Positions 9,659 to 21,125 of a DNA stretch of 64,000 bases are shown in pieces. The position numbers and the translations under genes are program-made. Source of the DNA: Lepiota brunneoincarnata (lineage: Eukaryota > Basidiomycota > Agaricomycetes > Agaricales > Agaricaceae); NCBI GenBank assembly GCA_023014365.1, contig JAEBUN010000001.1, positions 3,596,001-3,660,000 of the forward strand, read 5' to 3'. Every line of letters begins with the position of its first letter. Within the stretch, counting starts at the first letter, position 1. The notes below the pieces were generated by a model, which saw only the letters and a program-made list of their open reading frames with translations, was not told where the DNA came from and did no database searches.

Positions 9659-12217
9659 CTGCAGGGAAATCCTAAGTGATATTAAACTATGAGTTATGTA
9701 CAGGACACATACCTGCAGGGAAATCCTAAGAGAATAGGATGAGGAAACCCCTGCAGGCGAAAACTATGTATATACCTAGCTTATATAATCAATATAAATC
9801 AAACCAGGCTTAGCTGTGGTGTCTCTAGGTTGCACAAGGCCTGGTGTGGTTGAAACAAATGTGGGATGTGAATATGATAGTCTGGAGTCTGTAGGAATGA
9901 GAGGGAATGAGGGAGGGTTTTATCTGGACAGTGAGGGAGTGTATGGAGTATTCTGGCTGTGTTTGCAGTATGAGTGTTTGAAGGGAGGGATATATAATGC
10001 GTTGGAGGGCACAGGGGTGTCGATAGGGTTAATGGAGGTGTTGCTGAGGTGTCTGGAGTGTCCCCTTACAATCGTGGGGATGCCTTCCAAGGCAAACACT
10101 GCAGGCTGAGAGTGGGGTATCGTGTGTCAGGGGATTCTGAAAGCTGGGGTCTCATCGCTTCTTTCTGGGAGACTGACTGAGGTCTTTGTCTTCTAAGTCC
10201 TGTCCTGGTGGGGGGGAAGCAAACTGTCATCTCTTTACAGGTTGTGTAGACTGGTCTTCTTGTCTTGGAGGTGAGTGACCTCCACTGGAATAGTGATGCC
10301 TCAAGGGTTGAGCATATACAGGCCTGGATTTGGAAGATGAAGCAACATCTAGTGATTGAAGGTGAAGAGTGAGACTGCAGTAATGACCACCTGAGGTTGC
10401 ATGGTGGAGAGAGGGAAGTAGTGTTAATGTGGCTGATGTTTGATATCATAGTGATGTTCATCATGTCACACAGTATGATGTACAGGCAGGAGCCAAAGCT
10501 GCGGGTTGCATGACATGAGGGTCACAATAAGGCATATCATTGTAGCATAGGGGCGGCGTAGCATGGGGGGGGGGGGGGGTGTAGCATATCCCATTGGGAC
10601 AAGGTGAAGCATTGGGTCATGGGCCCAGTGAGATGTTACAGATGCATGTGAGGACTGTTGTTGCATGCCCCAGAGGGATAGGATGTAGCATTGGGAAGCA
10701 GGTGCCACCTGACATTATGAGAATGTACATAAGTGTGGGAGGGGGTAGTGGTGAGATATAGCATGATGTCAGTGGTGAGTGACGTTGCATAGCAAGTGAA
10801 AAGGTGAAGTTTTGTTAGGTTGGGTTTGGGAAAAGAGGCCAATAGGGCTCACCGTGCTGTGATTTCATTACACTTGGCATCGCTTAACCTCTGGTCAATG
10901 TCCTGTATGCACTTGTGGTTGATGATGCTGATGTCGAAGGTAGATGTTGAAAAGGTAGAAATGTTTGTGGGTTCTAATATAGATAGAGGGCTCATTTTTA
11001 TTAAGCTTAGCCGAAATTCAATAAACTTAAGCTAATACCAGTGGTATAAGATAGATAATGAATAGTTTCATCTTTTGGGGTGTTCTGGGGGTGTGTTCTG
11101 ACAGCGAAATTCAAGAGAGTAGTGTTTTAGAGGTTAACAAACAGCTGTTGAAGTTATCTTAGCTGTACACTGCAACAATGAAAGGACAATCCCTGTCAAT
11201 TCAAAGCACAAGGTCTCTAGTCTCTGGTCTCTGGTCTCTGACTTTTGTTTTCTGTCTCTGTCTCTGTCTCTGTCTCTAGCACTCTAGAACTCTAAACTCT
11301 GAACTCTGTTCTCTGTCTCTGTCTCTGGGTTGATTGATGACCAAAGAAATCACACTTAACAATGCACACTAAATAGCCCTCTGAAACTGTTCTTGATCAC
11401 GGCTTGCGTGCAGAAGCGGGGGCGAGACCTCTTTCTTCTCCACAAACAAGTGTGACTGTATTTATATTGTTTAGATACATACGAGAGATAGTAAATATGA
11501 AATAGAAAACAATAAGCTTAATTGTTACAGGTACTGCAGAATATTTTGGAAGGTTTGGCAGCATTTCTACCTTGCCTTGGGTTATGGGTTTCTCTCTGAT
11601 TGACAAATGGCAATCCAGCCAGACGTGTTCCATGCTCATCTGCATTATTCTGCATCCACACAAGCGCGTTAAGCCTCTGGATCAATTATGATTGGCATGT
11701 ATAGCATATAGACAATCCCTTGATCCATTGTAATTAATCTCAGTTAGGCAATATGCTGAGGTGCTGGGACCCACAAAGCACTTGTTAATTATGAGTCTTT
11801 GATATTTCTAGGGTTTTGGGCATCAGGTGTTGCCTCCCAAGCATTGGATGTTCCGTTCTGTGGTCTGGTCATTATTATTGGGCTTGCTATAGGTGTGATA
11901 CACCTGCGACAGCTGTTATGTACATTCTTTTGGGTTGAGTTCATCAGAAAACTGCTTGTAAGGTCCCTTGATGTGACCGGAGTATACTTGATAGGCTATG
12001 TAGAGTCCTGAATCCCTCTGGAGAGCATTCTGATAGCTTGGTTCACTAAGCTTAGTGATAATGAACTGGTTTGAACACTTCTGAGGCTTGAATATCCTCA
12101 ATTCAGTCAAACTGGCTACTACAGGACATAGTACCAATCCTCTATAGAGTTCTTTAATGATATAGCCAATGATTCTATGTAGAGAATCATTCTGGAGTAT
12201 GGAATTCATGTAGAGTA
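9659..12217. other. unclassified sequence separating the two gag parts
   Basis: About 2.5 kb with no recognisable protein. It holds an 18-base direct repeat CTGCAGGGAAATCCTAAG (9659-9676 and 9713-9730), a run of 15 G (10565-10579) and a CT-rich low-complexity tract (11216-11330). A minus-strand frame at 12236-11916 stays open across the Tc1 target site when that element is removed. The segment probably represents an insertion into gag older than the Tc1 element, but no terminal repeats or target duplication were found. Confidence 0.45.
11216..11330. repeat. CT-rich low-complexity tract
   Basis: Irregular repeats of TCTCTG and CTCTAA units (TCTCTGGTCTCTGGTCTC, later TGTCTCTGTCTCTG). It is non-coding. 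Confidence 0.8.
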
Positions 12218-12420
12218 AGGGACAAAACCCTTCCAATGATTTTTATACTTCAACAAATATGTTAATAACTGCCCACCTACTAAAGGTGAAACCTTCATAT
12301 TTTAATTGGGAATACCTATATGGCTCATGTATCATCCTGCCAAATATTATTACGTCATATGCCATTTTGGGAAGTCAGTGAATTAAACAATTATTTAAGG
12401 TCATTGGAAGGGTTTTGTCC
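12218..12420 (+). repeat. left terminal inverted repeat, itself a hairpin
   Basis: Starts AGGGACAAAACCCTTCC and ends GGAAGGGTTTTGTCC. It is an inverted partner of 13608-13810. Confidence 0.92.
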
Positions 12421-12500
12421 ATCTTTACTTTAATCACATGATTTTGTTTATTACAGCCAAATAAGTGCAGATAAATGTCATGTGACTGGTTGGAATAATG

Positions 12501-12510
12501 TATAAATATA
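12501..12510 (+). promoter_or_regulatory. TATA box of the Tc1 transposase
   Basis: TATAAATATA, 51 bases upstream of the ATG at 12561, inside the element and outside its terminal repeat. Confidence 0.6.
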
Positions 12511-12560
12511 GCTGCTCACTTCCCTAGCTCACACCACCCCCCCAACCTCATTTTGCTAAC

Positions 12561-13577
12561 ATGCAATCCCTCTCTATGACTCAATGCAACCATATTCTTT
12601 CCCTTTTGGACAAAGGCCACTCTGCTACCCATATTGCTTCTACCACTGGTCTTGGCCTCAGCACTATATCTCGTCTTCACTCCAAACATTGTTCAACACT
12701 TTCAAAGTCACTTGGTAGCCGCCCAACCAAGCTTTCTGTTGGCAATATCAAATATACCACTCATCTTATCACATCCCACAAGGCTGAAAATGCCTCCCAA
12801 ATCACCAGAACCCTTCGTACTGTCATTGACCAACCTCTATCATCCAAAACAGTTTGCAGAGCACTCAAAAAAGCTGGAATGAAGGCTGTAGTCAAGCGGA
12901 AAAGGCCTAAACTCTCTGTTATACACAAGAAGAAAAGATTGGAGTGGGCAGAGGCACATGCAGACTGGACTCTGGAAGACTGGAAGAGGGTGGTTTGGTC
13001 AGATGAGACCAAAATCAATCGCTTAGGGTCAGATGGCAGGGTTTGGGTCTGGAAAAGAGCAGGGGAGAGGCTTAGTGATAGGCTGGTGCAGGGAACCACA
13101 AAGTTTGGAGGAGGTTCCATTATGGTATGGGGCTGTATGCTGTGGGAAGGTCCAGGGTTGGCAGCCAAGATTAATGGTAAGATGGATGGTGATCTATTTG
13201 TCACCATTTTGGAGGATGAACTCAAGGGGAGCCTGGAGTGGTATGACAAAGAGGTGGAGGATATTGTCTTTCAACAAGATAATGATCCCAAACATAGGTG
13301 CACCAAGGCTCAAAAATGGTTCAAAGCAGCTGAAATGGAGGTTATGGTGTGGCCCCCACAATCTCCAGACCTTAATCCAATTGAACATTTGTGGACTCAC
13401 CTTAAAATCAAGTTAGGGGAGTATGACACTCCACCTCAGGGGATGGAAGAATTATAGGATAGGACACAAAAGGAATGGGATCAGATTCCAGCAGAAGTGT
13501 GTCAGAATCTGATAGAGAGTATGCCTGATAGGGTTCAGGCTGTCTTGGATGCCAGGGGAGGGTATACAAAGTACTAA
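12561..13577 (+). pseudogene. Tc1-type DD34E transposase with premature stop
   Basis: The frame from ATG 12561 runs 298 residues to a TAG at 13455-13457 and then continues in frame for 40 more codons to TAA at 13575-13577. Two N-terminal helix-turn-helix regions bind the ends: SATHIASTTGLGLSTISRLH and a second around residues 60-110. The catalytic triad is complete: D in VVWSDETKI, D in FQQDNDPKH and E in DLNPIEHLW, with 34 residues between the last two (DD34E). The stop lies after all three acids, replacing what is probably a Trp codon and removing only the C-terminal tail. Activity is uncertain. The family cuts and pastes into TA. Confidence 0.9.
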
Positions 13578-13607
13578 AAGTGTAATTATTGGTAATTTCT
13601 TAGAGAC

Positions 13608-13810
13608 GGACAAAACCCTTCCAATGACCTTAAATGATTGTTTAATTCACTGACTTCCCAAAATGGCATATGATGTAATGATATTTGGCAGGATGATATA
13701 TGAGTCATATAGGTATTCCCAATTAAAATATGAAGGTTTCATCCTTAGCAGGTGGGCAGTTATTAACATATTTGTTGAAGTATAAAAATCATTGGAAGGG
13801 TTTTGTCCCT
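13608..13810 (-). repeat. right terminal inverted repeat, itself a hairpin
   Basis: Reverse complement of 12218-12420 with few differences (for example GGATGAAACC against GGTGAAACC-type changes near 13740). It is flanked by TA at 13811-13812. Confidence 0.92.
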
Positions 13811-13812
13811 TA

Positions 13813-15220
13813 TTGTATAGGTGTGAAATTGGCATATCAACATGGTGCCAGGGTCCGTCAGCTGTTGGTGCCACTCCCAGTAAACTTCTGCTTGATAGAT
13901 AGTCAAAACCTGATCTCCATCTCCACATGCCGCCTCATGCTGGATGAGATGGTGGTTGAGGAGGATGAAGAACTACCCTAGTGCCACAATGAGGTCATCA
14001 GGCCAACATGCCTGCTCGATGGCTGCCAGGAAGACTGGCTGTGCAAGGGTGACCTGTTGCCAGGTGAGTTTTTCATCTGGCAGGACTTTGCATGAGGGAT
14101 TGACTGTGGCCACTGGCCTTAACGCAACTGTGTCATTTACCCTGGTGAGAGCAAGGGAGTCCTGAGGGCATGAGAGGTCTGAGAAAAGGGCATCTTCACA
14201 GCCCTCTGGCATATAGTACCACTCTCAATGTATTCTTTCTGCCTCAGCTTTTTGAGTGCGAACATCGAAGGCCAGGGGTCTCTTTTCACTGTTACCATCC
14301 TTCCCTGGTCGAGTGGGTTGAGCCTCAGCTTCTTGACCTGCAGGTCCTGGTCATTGTGCTGTGCTTGCTGTGGCTCCAGGGATTGGTGGCGGCTCTGTGG
14401 AAATGGTTGGTTGCCTGGCCGGACAGACTCTGCCCTTTGCTGATTATCTACTTCTGGTGGTCTTCTATCTCCAGGCTGCCCTTCGATGTCCCATAAGTGA
14501 TTGCCCCTGTGTTGCCTGTCTCCATCCTGGTGCCCTCCACCTGCCTGGGGGTCCCCCTCTGTTGAACTGAGTAGAGTCAATAGTATCAGTGACACACTGA
14601 TCACTAGTCACTAGCTCAAGTTGATCAACAATCACTAATGTATTCACACATTGTTAATAATAGTGTGATTTGATAAGCCCACTGATTCGGTCAAGTGTAA
14701 AGGTTCTTCGTATGTAACTCCCCTTCACATAATAGGATTTGGCTAGTCTAAGGTCCCATCCTGTCAAAATGGACATGAGGCATGAAACTTGGTGTCCACT
14801 AATTGACATCCCCAAGGGATGGGTGTACATAACAACTAATTACTTATATATTATAATTTGTTACTAACTAATAAGTGATCTGTCACTTTATTTAACACCC
14901 TCTCCCTGATGCTCATTGTTGTTCAGTTGTCTACCATCATCCAGCCACCTGCCATCAGCTGGCTGCCTGGCATTGTTTCCTTGCTCATTTTCTTCAATCC
15001 AGGCCTGGAGAAGAATGATCACTGTCTGCTGCTCTGAGCAATGCCTGACTTGTGCCATCACCTGCCAGGCTATGCGGAAGTGCTGTGAGGTGAAGTCTGG
15101 GGGGAATGCGAGATTTGGGTTGTGCTCAAGCCTCAGCATTTGAGCTTTGGGTTGAGGGAAAAGCCTGGTGAGAAGGAGAGAGGAAGGAGCATGCCTGAGA
15201 GAGAGCGAGTGAGGGAGCAA
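13813..15220 (-). pseudogene. Gag of the YR retrotransposon, N-terminal and middle parts
   Basis: Read on the minus strand, the N-terminal part (15220-14898) continues through a solo LTR insertion into 14559-14137 when the LTR and one CCCTC are removed. A frameshift near 14210 leads into the segment SLALTRVNDTVALRPVA and LTWQQVTLAQPVFLAA (14212-13973). One stop later, the frame reads QVLTIYQAEVYWEWHQQL. These blocks resemble the gag of YR elements found in many basidiomycetes; the zinc-finger end is at 9658-9374. At least one frameshift and one stop show it is not functional. Confidence 0.6.
14560..14897 (+). repeat. solo LTR, 338 bases, with CCCTC target duplication
   Basis: Starts TGTTGAAC and ends TTTAACA. 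CCCTC precedes it (14555-14559) and follows it (14898-14902). AT-rich, no coding capacity. Orientation on the plus strand is assumed; TG...CA ends are symmetrical. It is the footprint of a full LTR element lost by recombination between its LTRs. It is unrelated in sequence to the 201-base LTRs at 5316 and 6537. Confidence 0.88.
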
Positions 15221-16588
15221 GAGAACACGAGAGGCTTTTGGAGAAACGACAGAGTGGGGAGCAACAGTCAGTGGCCACCGCAGTGGTGGTGCAGAACTAA
15301 AGGGGGCTGCAGTGGCTGTGCCCTACTCGGTCAAAGACTTAATTCTACATGCTCGGCTCATTCTGACTGAGGAGCAGATTCTCAACCTCCCTGACAAGGA
15401 ACATGTTGCATCCACAAATATAAAACATAGGTATACCATACCAAAATCAATAGAAGCTGAACACCTGAACCAAGTAGAACTCTGAGCCAACAAGTCCAGA
15501 TTTACACATTGGTTGAAAGATCCCATCAGGTGCCGGTTGTGGTGATGGTAGGGGATGGGTCCTGGTGGCCACTCAGCTTCACATTGTCAACATGTTCTGG
15601 GTGTATCCTGGGTGTCCTGGGCCAGCCCTGTCACACCCTGGGGGCATCTTGAGTGGTGATGTTCAAGGGGGAGGGGGGTGGTGGGGTGGTGATGTCCACA
15701 GGTAGTTAAGAGGGAAGGGGCGGTGTACTAGTAGTAGAGTGGTGGTGGTACGGGATCAGCTCCAGAATTTAATAGTAGTACCAACCCTTGTCCTCGTGAA
15801 AACAACCAAAAGAATGGGGGGTAGAATACTAGCCGGGCGGCAAGTTGTTGAAATCATCCCAAGAAGGTGTATAGCAACGATGGCATATATTTGAGGGGAG
15901 ACAACGGTGGGGGTAAGGGAGGTAAACAGACAGTGTAACTACTTGAGAACAACAGGTATATAAGTGTAACTACAGTGAGGCTACCATGAGGCAGTCAGCT
16001 ACTCCGGTGGTCGGCATTCCATCAGTTTGCCAGAATCACCAATTCCAACACAAGTGGCACTATGCTTGGTTTGGAGCATGGTTAATGGGAATCGCCCATA
16101 CTCAAGATTTCATTGAACTAAGTCGGATGGCGGGAACCACCTGCCCCCCTCCACAGCCTGTTACAGGGCTCTCACCCGGTATTCTCGTTAGGGGGCTGGT
16201 GGTCATATACTGCATCCACATAAGCGCTCATGATCCTTGATGAAATCCACAACAGTAGTTGAAAGCTGTCCATGGCACGATCAATCAATAGCACCCGTGA
16301 AGTTGATTGCAGGCTCATAGGATCCATAGTCTCACAGGAAGTCTCAACCTTGCATTTTGCCATAATCACTAATGTTATCTGATAAGTGTAACGAGAGATT
16401 AAAATGTTATCAAAAGAGACGATATAAGCCTTTGCCATCCTCCCCGTTGATTTTGACTGCCTCAACATGTCTTCATTATTCACATCATTTGCCACTCAGC
16501 TTTTCCACTCGGTTGCATTTTGCTGCCCCTGTACCAGACCCAAGATACACCTTGAAGGAAGACGCAATACTTGTACCCTTCCTTCACT
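15221..16588. other. non-coding stretch right of the retrotransposon
   Basis: No gene is supported. A plus-strand stretch about 15309-15470 reads as a 50-residue open segment but ends in stops and matches nothing I recognise. The part 15540-15760 is G-rich. Confidence 0.45.
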
Positions 16589-17812
16589 TCAAAACTCGTC
16601 GAAGCCAGGCTTCACGGCAAACCTAACAATTCCTCTATTGACGCATTGCGGGAGGAACCCTCTCAAATGATTTTCCATCTCACTCCACTCACCGCTGCCG
16701 TGTCCAGGCTTGATGATCGTCACCCGGCGGAGTGTCGGACGTGATAGGATACACTTGTCTAAAGACGCGATCAGCGAAGCGAACTTGGCTTGCTCACTAC
16801 TCCACCGTCCGACGATAATCTCAAGGACCTCGAGCCTGGGTGCAAATTGACGGTTCTTGAAAAGATAGGGCAAGAGGGTTAGGACCATGTCGAGCCCAAC
16901 CACGACTCGGAGTCGCTTGAGTGACGGGTTGCGCGCGAAACTGTCCGAAGGCCCAGTAATAATTACTACATTATGTGATTGTCCTGCATGAACTGGAAGT
17001 GCGTGGATCAAGTGGCTTACGAATTTCATCATATCGGCTGAAATAAAGATCGAGGTTTTCAAGGGAGCCTCCAACTGTATCCAATAACTCTCCAAGCTTC
17101 ACACTGCCATCCTCCCAATCCAAACCCCGGACAATTACAGAGGAAATGGTATCGCGATCCCGCTGGCACTTCGATAGCCACTCCACCATGTCGGACATTG
17201 TCTTAACATCGACGTCCAATTTATGTAGTGATTTCGTTGAACGATGGAGTGGTTGATTGCTGTTGGATATTTGTACCAGCCCCCCTGTGTTTCTATTTCC
17301 TCCAAGGCAGGACAGAGACAAATGGACCAATGTATCTATTTAAACCGCGCATCGCGGGGGTTGATGAAGCCAAGTCGCTTGATGGTGGATAAGAAAGTGA
17401 CGGCCGCAGACTCGAAACGGGTCCATGCCTCGCCTGATGGGCGGAGGCTAACTCTATTAAACTTGATACATTCTGGTGATGGCAGGATGGTGCCAAGTCG
17501 TGGAAAGGAGTCGAGGAAGGAGTCCCGATCTATGCTGCCTTGATCTCCGTCCCTCATTGGAACGATATGGAGGGCTTTGATGTAACTGGGTTTCAACGTG
17601 CATAAAGGTGAATTGAACATATCAGTGAGAGCCGCGACCTTTTCCTGGTGTGGTTCTAGCTTGATGGGATAACAAAGAAATCCGAGCTGGCGTCTGCTAG
17701 GGAAAACCCATGCTCTGCAGACGAGAGCACAGTTGAGAAGTGTTGCTCCGGATGAGACGTGGTTGATTATTATCTCTTCAATTTCTCGAGGAAATATCGG
17801 GTTGGGATTCAT
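16589..17812 (-). CDS. F-box protein
   Basis: Three exons: 17812-17346, 17259-17021 and 16965-16589, together 1083 bases or 360 residues. The second intron is 55 bases with donor GTAAGC; the first has a weaker donor, GTTTAA. The N-terminus reads FPREIEEIIINHVSSGATLLNCALVCRAW, the usual F-box core (about residues 6-40) that docks onto Skp1 in SCF ubiquitin ligases. The rest resembles the degenerate leucine-rich fold of mushroom F-box proteins, including SLENLDLYFSRYDE and PRLEVLEIIVGRW. The target is unknown. A second F-box-type protein lies at 41122. The gene is divergent from RRP6, whose ATG is only 117 bases away. Confidence 0.75.
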
Positions 17813-17929
17813 TTTGACGAGATTGTGTGGTTGTCGGTGGCGACTTAGACAAGGAACTTATAAGTGTTTCACCGCATCACGTGATCGGGTATCATATCGA
17901 GGAAGAATGTTTTCATCGTTGAGAGGACG

Positions 17930-20900
17930 ATGGACGGTAAACCACCACCAAGCTCGTCGCGCGTCTCATCGGAGTCCTTCGACAAGTACAATGCACAGTT
18001 GCAAGCTACAGCTCTCAAGGCAACCCGCAACGCAGCAACCTTACCCGCTGACATCAATTTTTACCGCTCAATTGATCCTGCACTCGCACAAGACATCGAT
18101 GCCATTTCCTCGCGAGTCCTCCACTTGACCAACAAACTGCTCGAATTCTCGTCTTCTGTTGACCCGCAAACTACAAAAGGGAAGGGGAAAGCAAAACTTC
18201 GCAACGAGGACGATGTCGTCGACAATTTTCAGTCTTTGGTCGTGGATGCGATGGATCACTTGTTTGAGCGCACTGTGAGCTTTGTTGTTTAATACCAGAA
18301 TCAGTATTGAAGGGAATTAGGACGCATGTCTGGACCAAGTTCTTGGTCGAAACAAAGCTCCTGCAATTGCCATCAACCCTCCCGTTAGGACTACTGCAGC
18401 TGCGTCAAGGAGGGTACGGGATTCCTTTTGCCCAGTCGGGTATCTTCCTGACCTGTTTTGCAGAAGACGGCCACGCACCGAGGGCACCTAGATCCCACAA
18501 TACACCACGCATCCCACCTAACGAAACCCCAACTCGCATTCAAACGCAAGGTGGATAACAGCGATACCCCATGGTATCCCACCCTTTCCCACAAATACAA
18601 TGCGAAAGTGTCTCTCGGGCATGTCTACACAGATTCCGATGGGGATGGAAACATGAGCGACAATACTACTGTGTACGCTAACGAATAACTCGAATACCGC
18701 CGTACTGACCTTTGCTCCAGAGCCAACCATCCCTACCGCTATGAAATCAAACATATCAACTATCCTCCTCATATCTACACCGCTACTACCCCTACACGCC
18801 CTGCACCTTTGTCTGAGACTCCTTTCACCTGGGTGGCCACCGTTGAAGCTCTCCAAGCTATGCTGGATAAGCTCCGGAACTCAAAAGAAATCGCTGTTGA
18901 TTTGGAACACCACAGTTACCGCTCCTATGCTGGCTTCCTGTGCCTCATGCAGCTCAGCACCAGGGAGGAGGATTGGGTGGTGGATGTCATTGCACTAAGA
19001 GATGAAATGGAGGTCATGAATGAGGTGTTTACGAACCCTGATATCGTCAAGGTTTTTCATGGCGCAGAGAGCGACATTGTGTGGTTGCAGCAGGATTTTA
19101 GCCTGTACGTCGTCAACCTGTTTGACACATTTCATGCTTCTAAGTTACTCGGTGTGTGTGACTCCTCTCCTCACTATACCTCATTGAATCCGTCCCAAGA
19201 ATTTCCCCGACACGGTCTCGCGAATCTTCTAGAGATGTACTGCGACTATGTCCCTGACAAGCGGTACCAGCTTGCAGACTGGCGAATCCGGTACGTCACC
19301 TAGTCATACACCCTCGGTCGCCCACTCATCCCACCCCCAGCCCCCTTCCGGAAGAAATGCTCGAATACGCGCGTTCAGACACCCACTTCCTCCTCTTCAT
19401 CTACGACAACCTACGCAACGCTCTTCTTGATCGCGCGCTCTCCCGCTCCCGTTCTTCCACCCCTTCCACCCCCAACACCGGTTCTCCAACCACAGATGTC
19501 AATACTAATCCCGCGCACACCCTCGTCAACCATGTTCTCTCCCGGTCAGCAGAAACCTCTCTCCGGGAGTACATAAAAGAACCATACGACCATTCTACTG
19601 GTACCGGTCCAATTGGATGGGACACCCTCGCGAAAAAATGGAACAAAATCCTCTTCACAGCTTCTGCACCAGATAGTGGTATCACAGGAATGCAAAAAGC
19701 GGTATTCAAAGCGGTGCACCTGGTGGCGCGAGAGAGCGGCGAGAGAGGAAGATGAGAGTACGCGCTATGTGCTTCCGAACCACTTTTTGTTTCGGATTGC
19801 GGAGCAGCCACCGGGAGATCCCGCTGCACTTTTGAGGATTTTCCAGAGTTCGATGTCGAGTGTAGTCAAGAGGAGGGGGGGAGAGCTACTGGAGAGTATT
19901 AGAGAGGCAGTGAAGAATAGCCTGGGGGGAGAGAAGACGGTGGAGGATGTCCGGACGATAGAGGTTGAGGCAGTGAGTGAGGATGTGCAAGTGAAGGAGA
20001 TTGGAGACCGGGATGAAGCGCGGCCTCTCCAAAGTCAAAAGGGGACTGCAGATAAGTTATGGGGTATGTCGACTATCATCACCAACGGCTGCGTTTTCAT
20101 GATCCTTTCTTTACCAAAGGTACAGACAAAACGAATGTCCTGCTCAAAACTTCGTCCCTCTTTGGCGCTCCTCCATCAGAGCCTCCCGTAGCCCCCCAGA
20201 CACCACCATCTGCACCTTTGGGCTTTGCCGCTTCACAAAGTGCATTGTTTGGACGTTTGACCAATTCTGTGGGAGTGATCTCGGCGACCAAAGGTTTCTC
20301 TTCGAACAACATTCGATTCCAGGAACTTGTCGCAAGGATCAATACTACGATGGTCATCGCGCCCACCGTGACCAGGGTCAGCAAATCTTTTCCGCATCCC
20401 CTGTTACATCCTAACTTCCGATGATACAGACCATTGCGACTGCGACGACGCAAGATACCACAGTTATGGACGCGAATGCTGAGCCCTCGACATCCTCAAC
20501 CACCACACTTGAGGACGCGACAGGGATGCAAGTGGAAATACCCTTTGTGCCCTGCCTCCCAACGTCGGACTTCTGCTCTTAAGATTGAAGAGAAGGAGAG
20601 GGATACAATCGTGGTCGTTGGTCAACCGAAGCAGAAGAAGCGGAAGAGAGTCAAGGCAGGAAGGGAGGATGCAGGAACTGAGAATAAGGAGCATCCAAAT
20701 CAGAGCAAGGAGGAGCAGGAAACAGGAGGGGGGGATGAAATATTTGATTTTAACAGTGTGCCGAATATCCTGGACAATGATCTGGATGTGGAAGACCGGA
20801 AGCTCATTAAAAAGCCGAAAAAGCGGGCAAAGGGTGCGTCAATTCACTTATCCCATGCTTAATTATACCCTGACTGGTGAATGGACAGGCGGGACAATTT

Positions 20901-20975
20901 TATGGTGATTTCCCTGCGCCCCCAAAAGCACATAGTGAGTTCAAAGGGGGTAATAAGTCGCATACATTTGGGTAG
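17930..20975 (+). CDS. RRP6: exosome-associated 3'-5' exoribonuclease RRP6
   Basis: Nuclear exosome nuclease that trims and degrades rRNA, snoRNA and cryptic transcripts. Exons: 17930-18274, 18321-18413, 18464-18672, 18721-19151, 19200-19290, 19341-20063, 20126-20429 region, and 20889-20975, with introns of 46-62 bases. The N-terminal PMC2NT domain (binds Rrp47) is in exon 1. The DEDD-Y nuclease carries motif I in AVDLEHHSY, motif II in KVFHGAESDIVWLQ and motif III in EYARSDTHFLL. HRDC follows (REEDESTRYVLPNH), and the C-terminus ends GNKSHTFG. Three extra single bases are needed to explain frame changes: near 19722 (GG), 20550 (CCC) and at the exon end 20833 (GGG). Each sits in a G or C run; since the gene is normally important, sequencing error is likelier than decay. 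Confidence 0.9.
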
Positions 20976-21125
20976 ATATCGGCCTTGCATATACATCGTG
21001 GAATGAAACATCGCCATGAATCCTTACGCTTCTGAGGCGAGGGTGTTTAGGACAGCCAAATCTAGTTATAATCAATCCTGAGTCTCTGACGATACTGCAT
21101 CTCCTTAGAACGCTCACTTACAAGT

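Larger units (their letters stand above)
12218..13810 (+). mobile_element. Tc1/mariner element with 203-base self-complementary terminal repeats
   Basis: The element is 1593 bases between TA dinucleotides at 12216-12217 and 13811-13812, the target duplication of this superfamily. The terminal inverted repeats 12218-12420 and 13608-13810 match over 203 bases with only scattered differences. Each terminal repeat begins with GGACAAAACCCTTCCAATGA and ends with its reverse complement, so each end looks like an independent MITE. Between them lie a TATA box and a Tc1-type transposase frame. The insertion is inside the remains of the YR retrotransposon. Confidence 0.93.
4898..15220 (-). mobile_element. 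decayed DIRS/Ngaro-like tyrosine-recombinase retrotransposon with nested insertions
   Basis: Read on the minus strand, the order is gag (15220 to about 13813), gag zinc-finger end (9658-9374), reverse transcriptase plus RNase H (9606-7444) and tyrosine recombinase (about 7220-4898). That is the order of YR retrotransposons, and no integrase or LTR belongs to it. Three younger insertions lie inside: a gag-only copia element (5316-6737), a solo LTR (14560-14897) and a Tc1 element (12218-13810), plus an unclassified 2.5 kb segment. Stops and frameshifts in every gene mark it as dead. The outer ends (split direct or inverted repeats) were not identified, so the limits are those of recognisable coding sequence. 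Confidence 0.75.

Noticed and set aside
11916..12236. 105-residue frame as a host gene or gag continuation
   Set aside because: It keeps the gag phase across the Tc1 site, but its sequence does not resemble gag or any known domain.
13973..15220. Host protein-coding genes on the plus strand between 13944 and 15370
   Set aside because: These plus-strand frames are shadows of the minus-strand gag, whose blocks, insertion duplications and phase continuity explain the region better.
15309..15470. Plus-strand open segment (VAVPYSVKDLILHARLILTE) as a gene fragment
   Set aside because: About 50 residues, no start, no splice partners and no recognisable family; kept only as a remark on the intergenic stretch.
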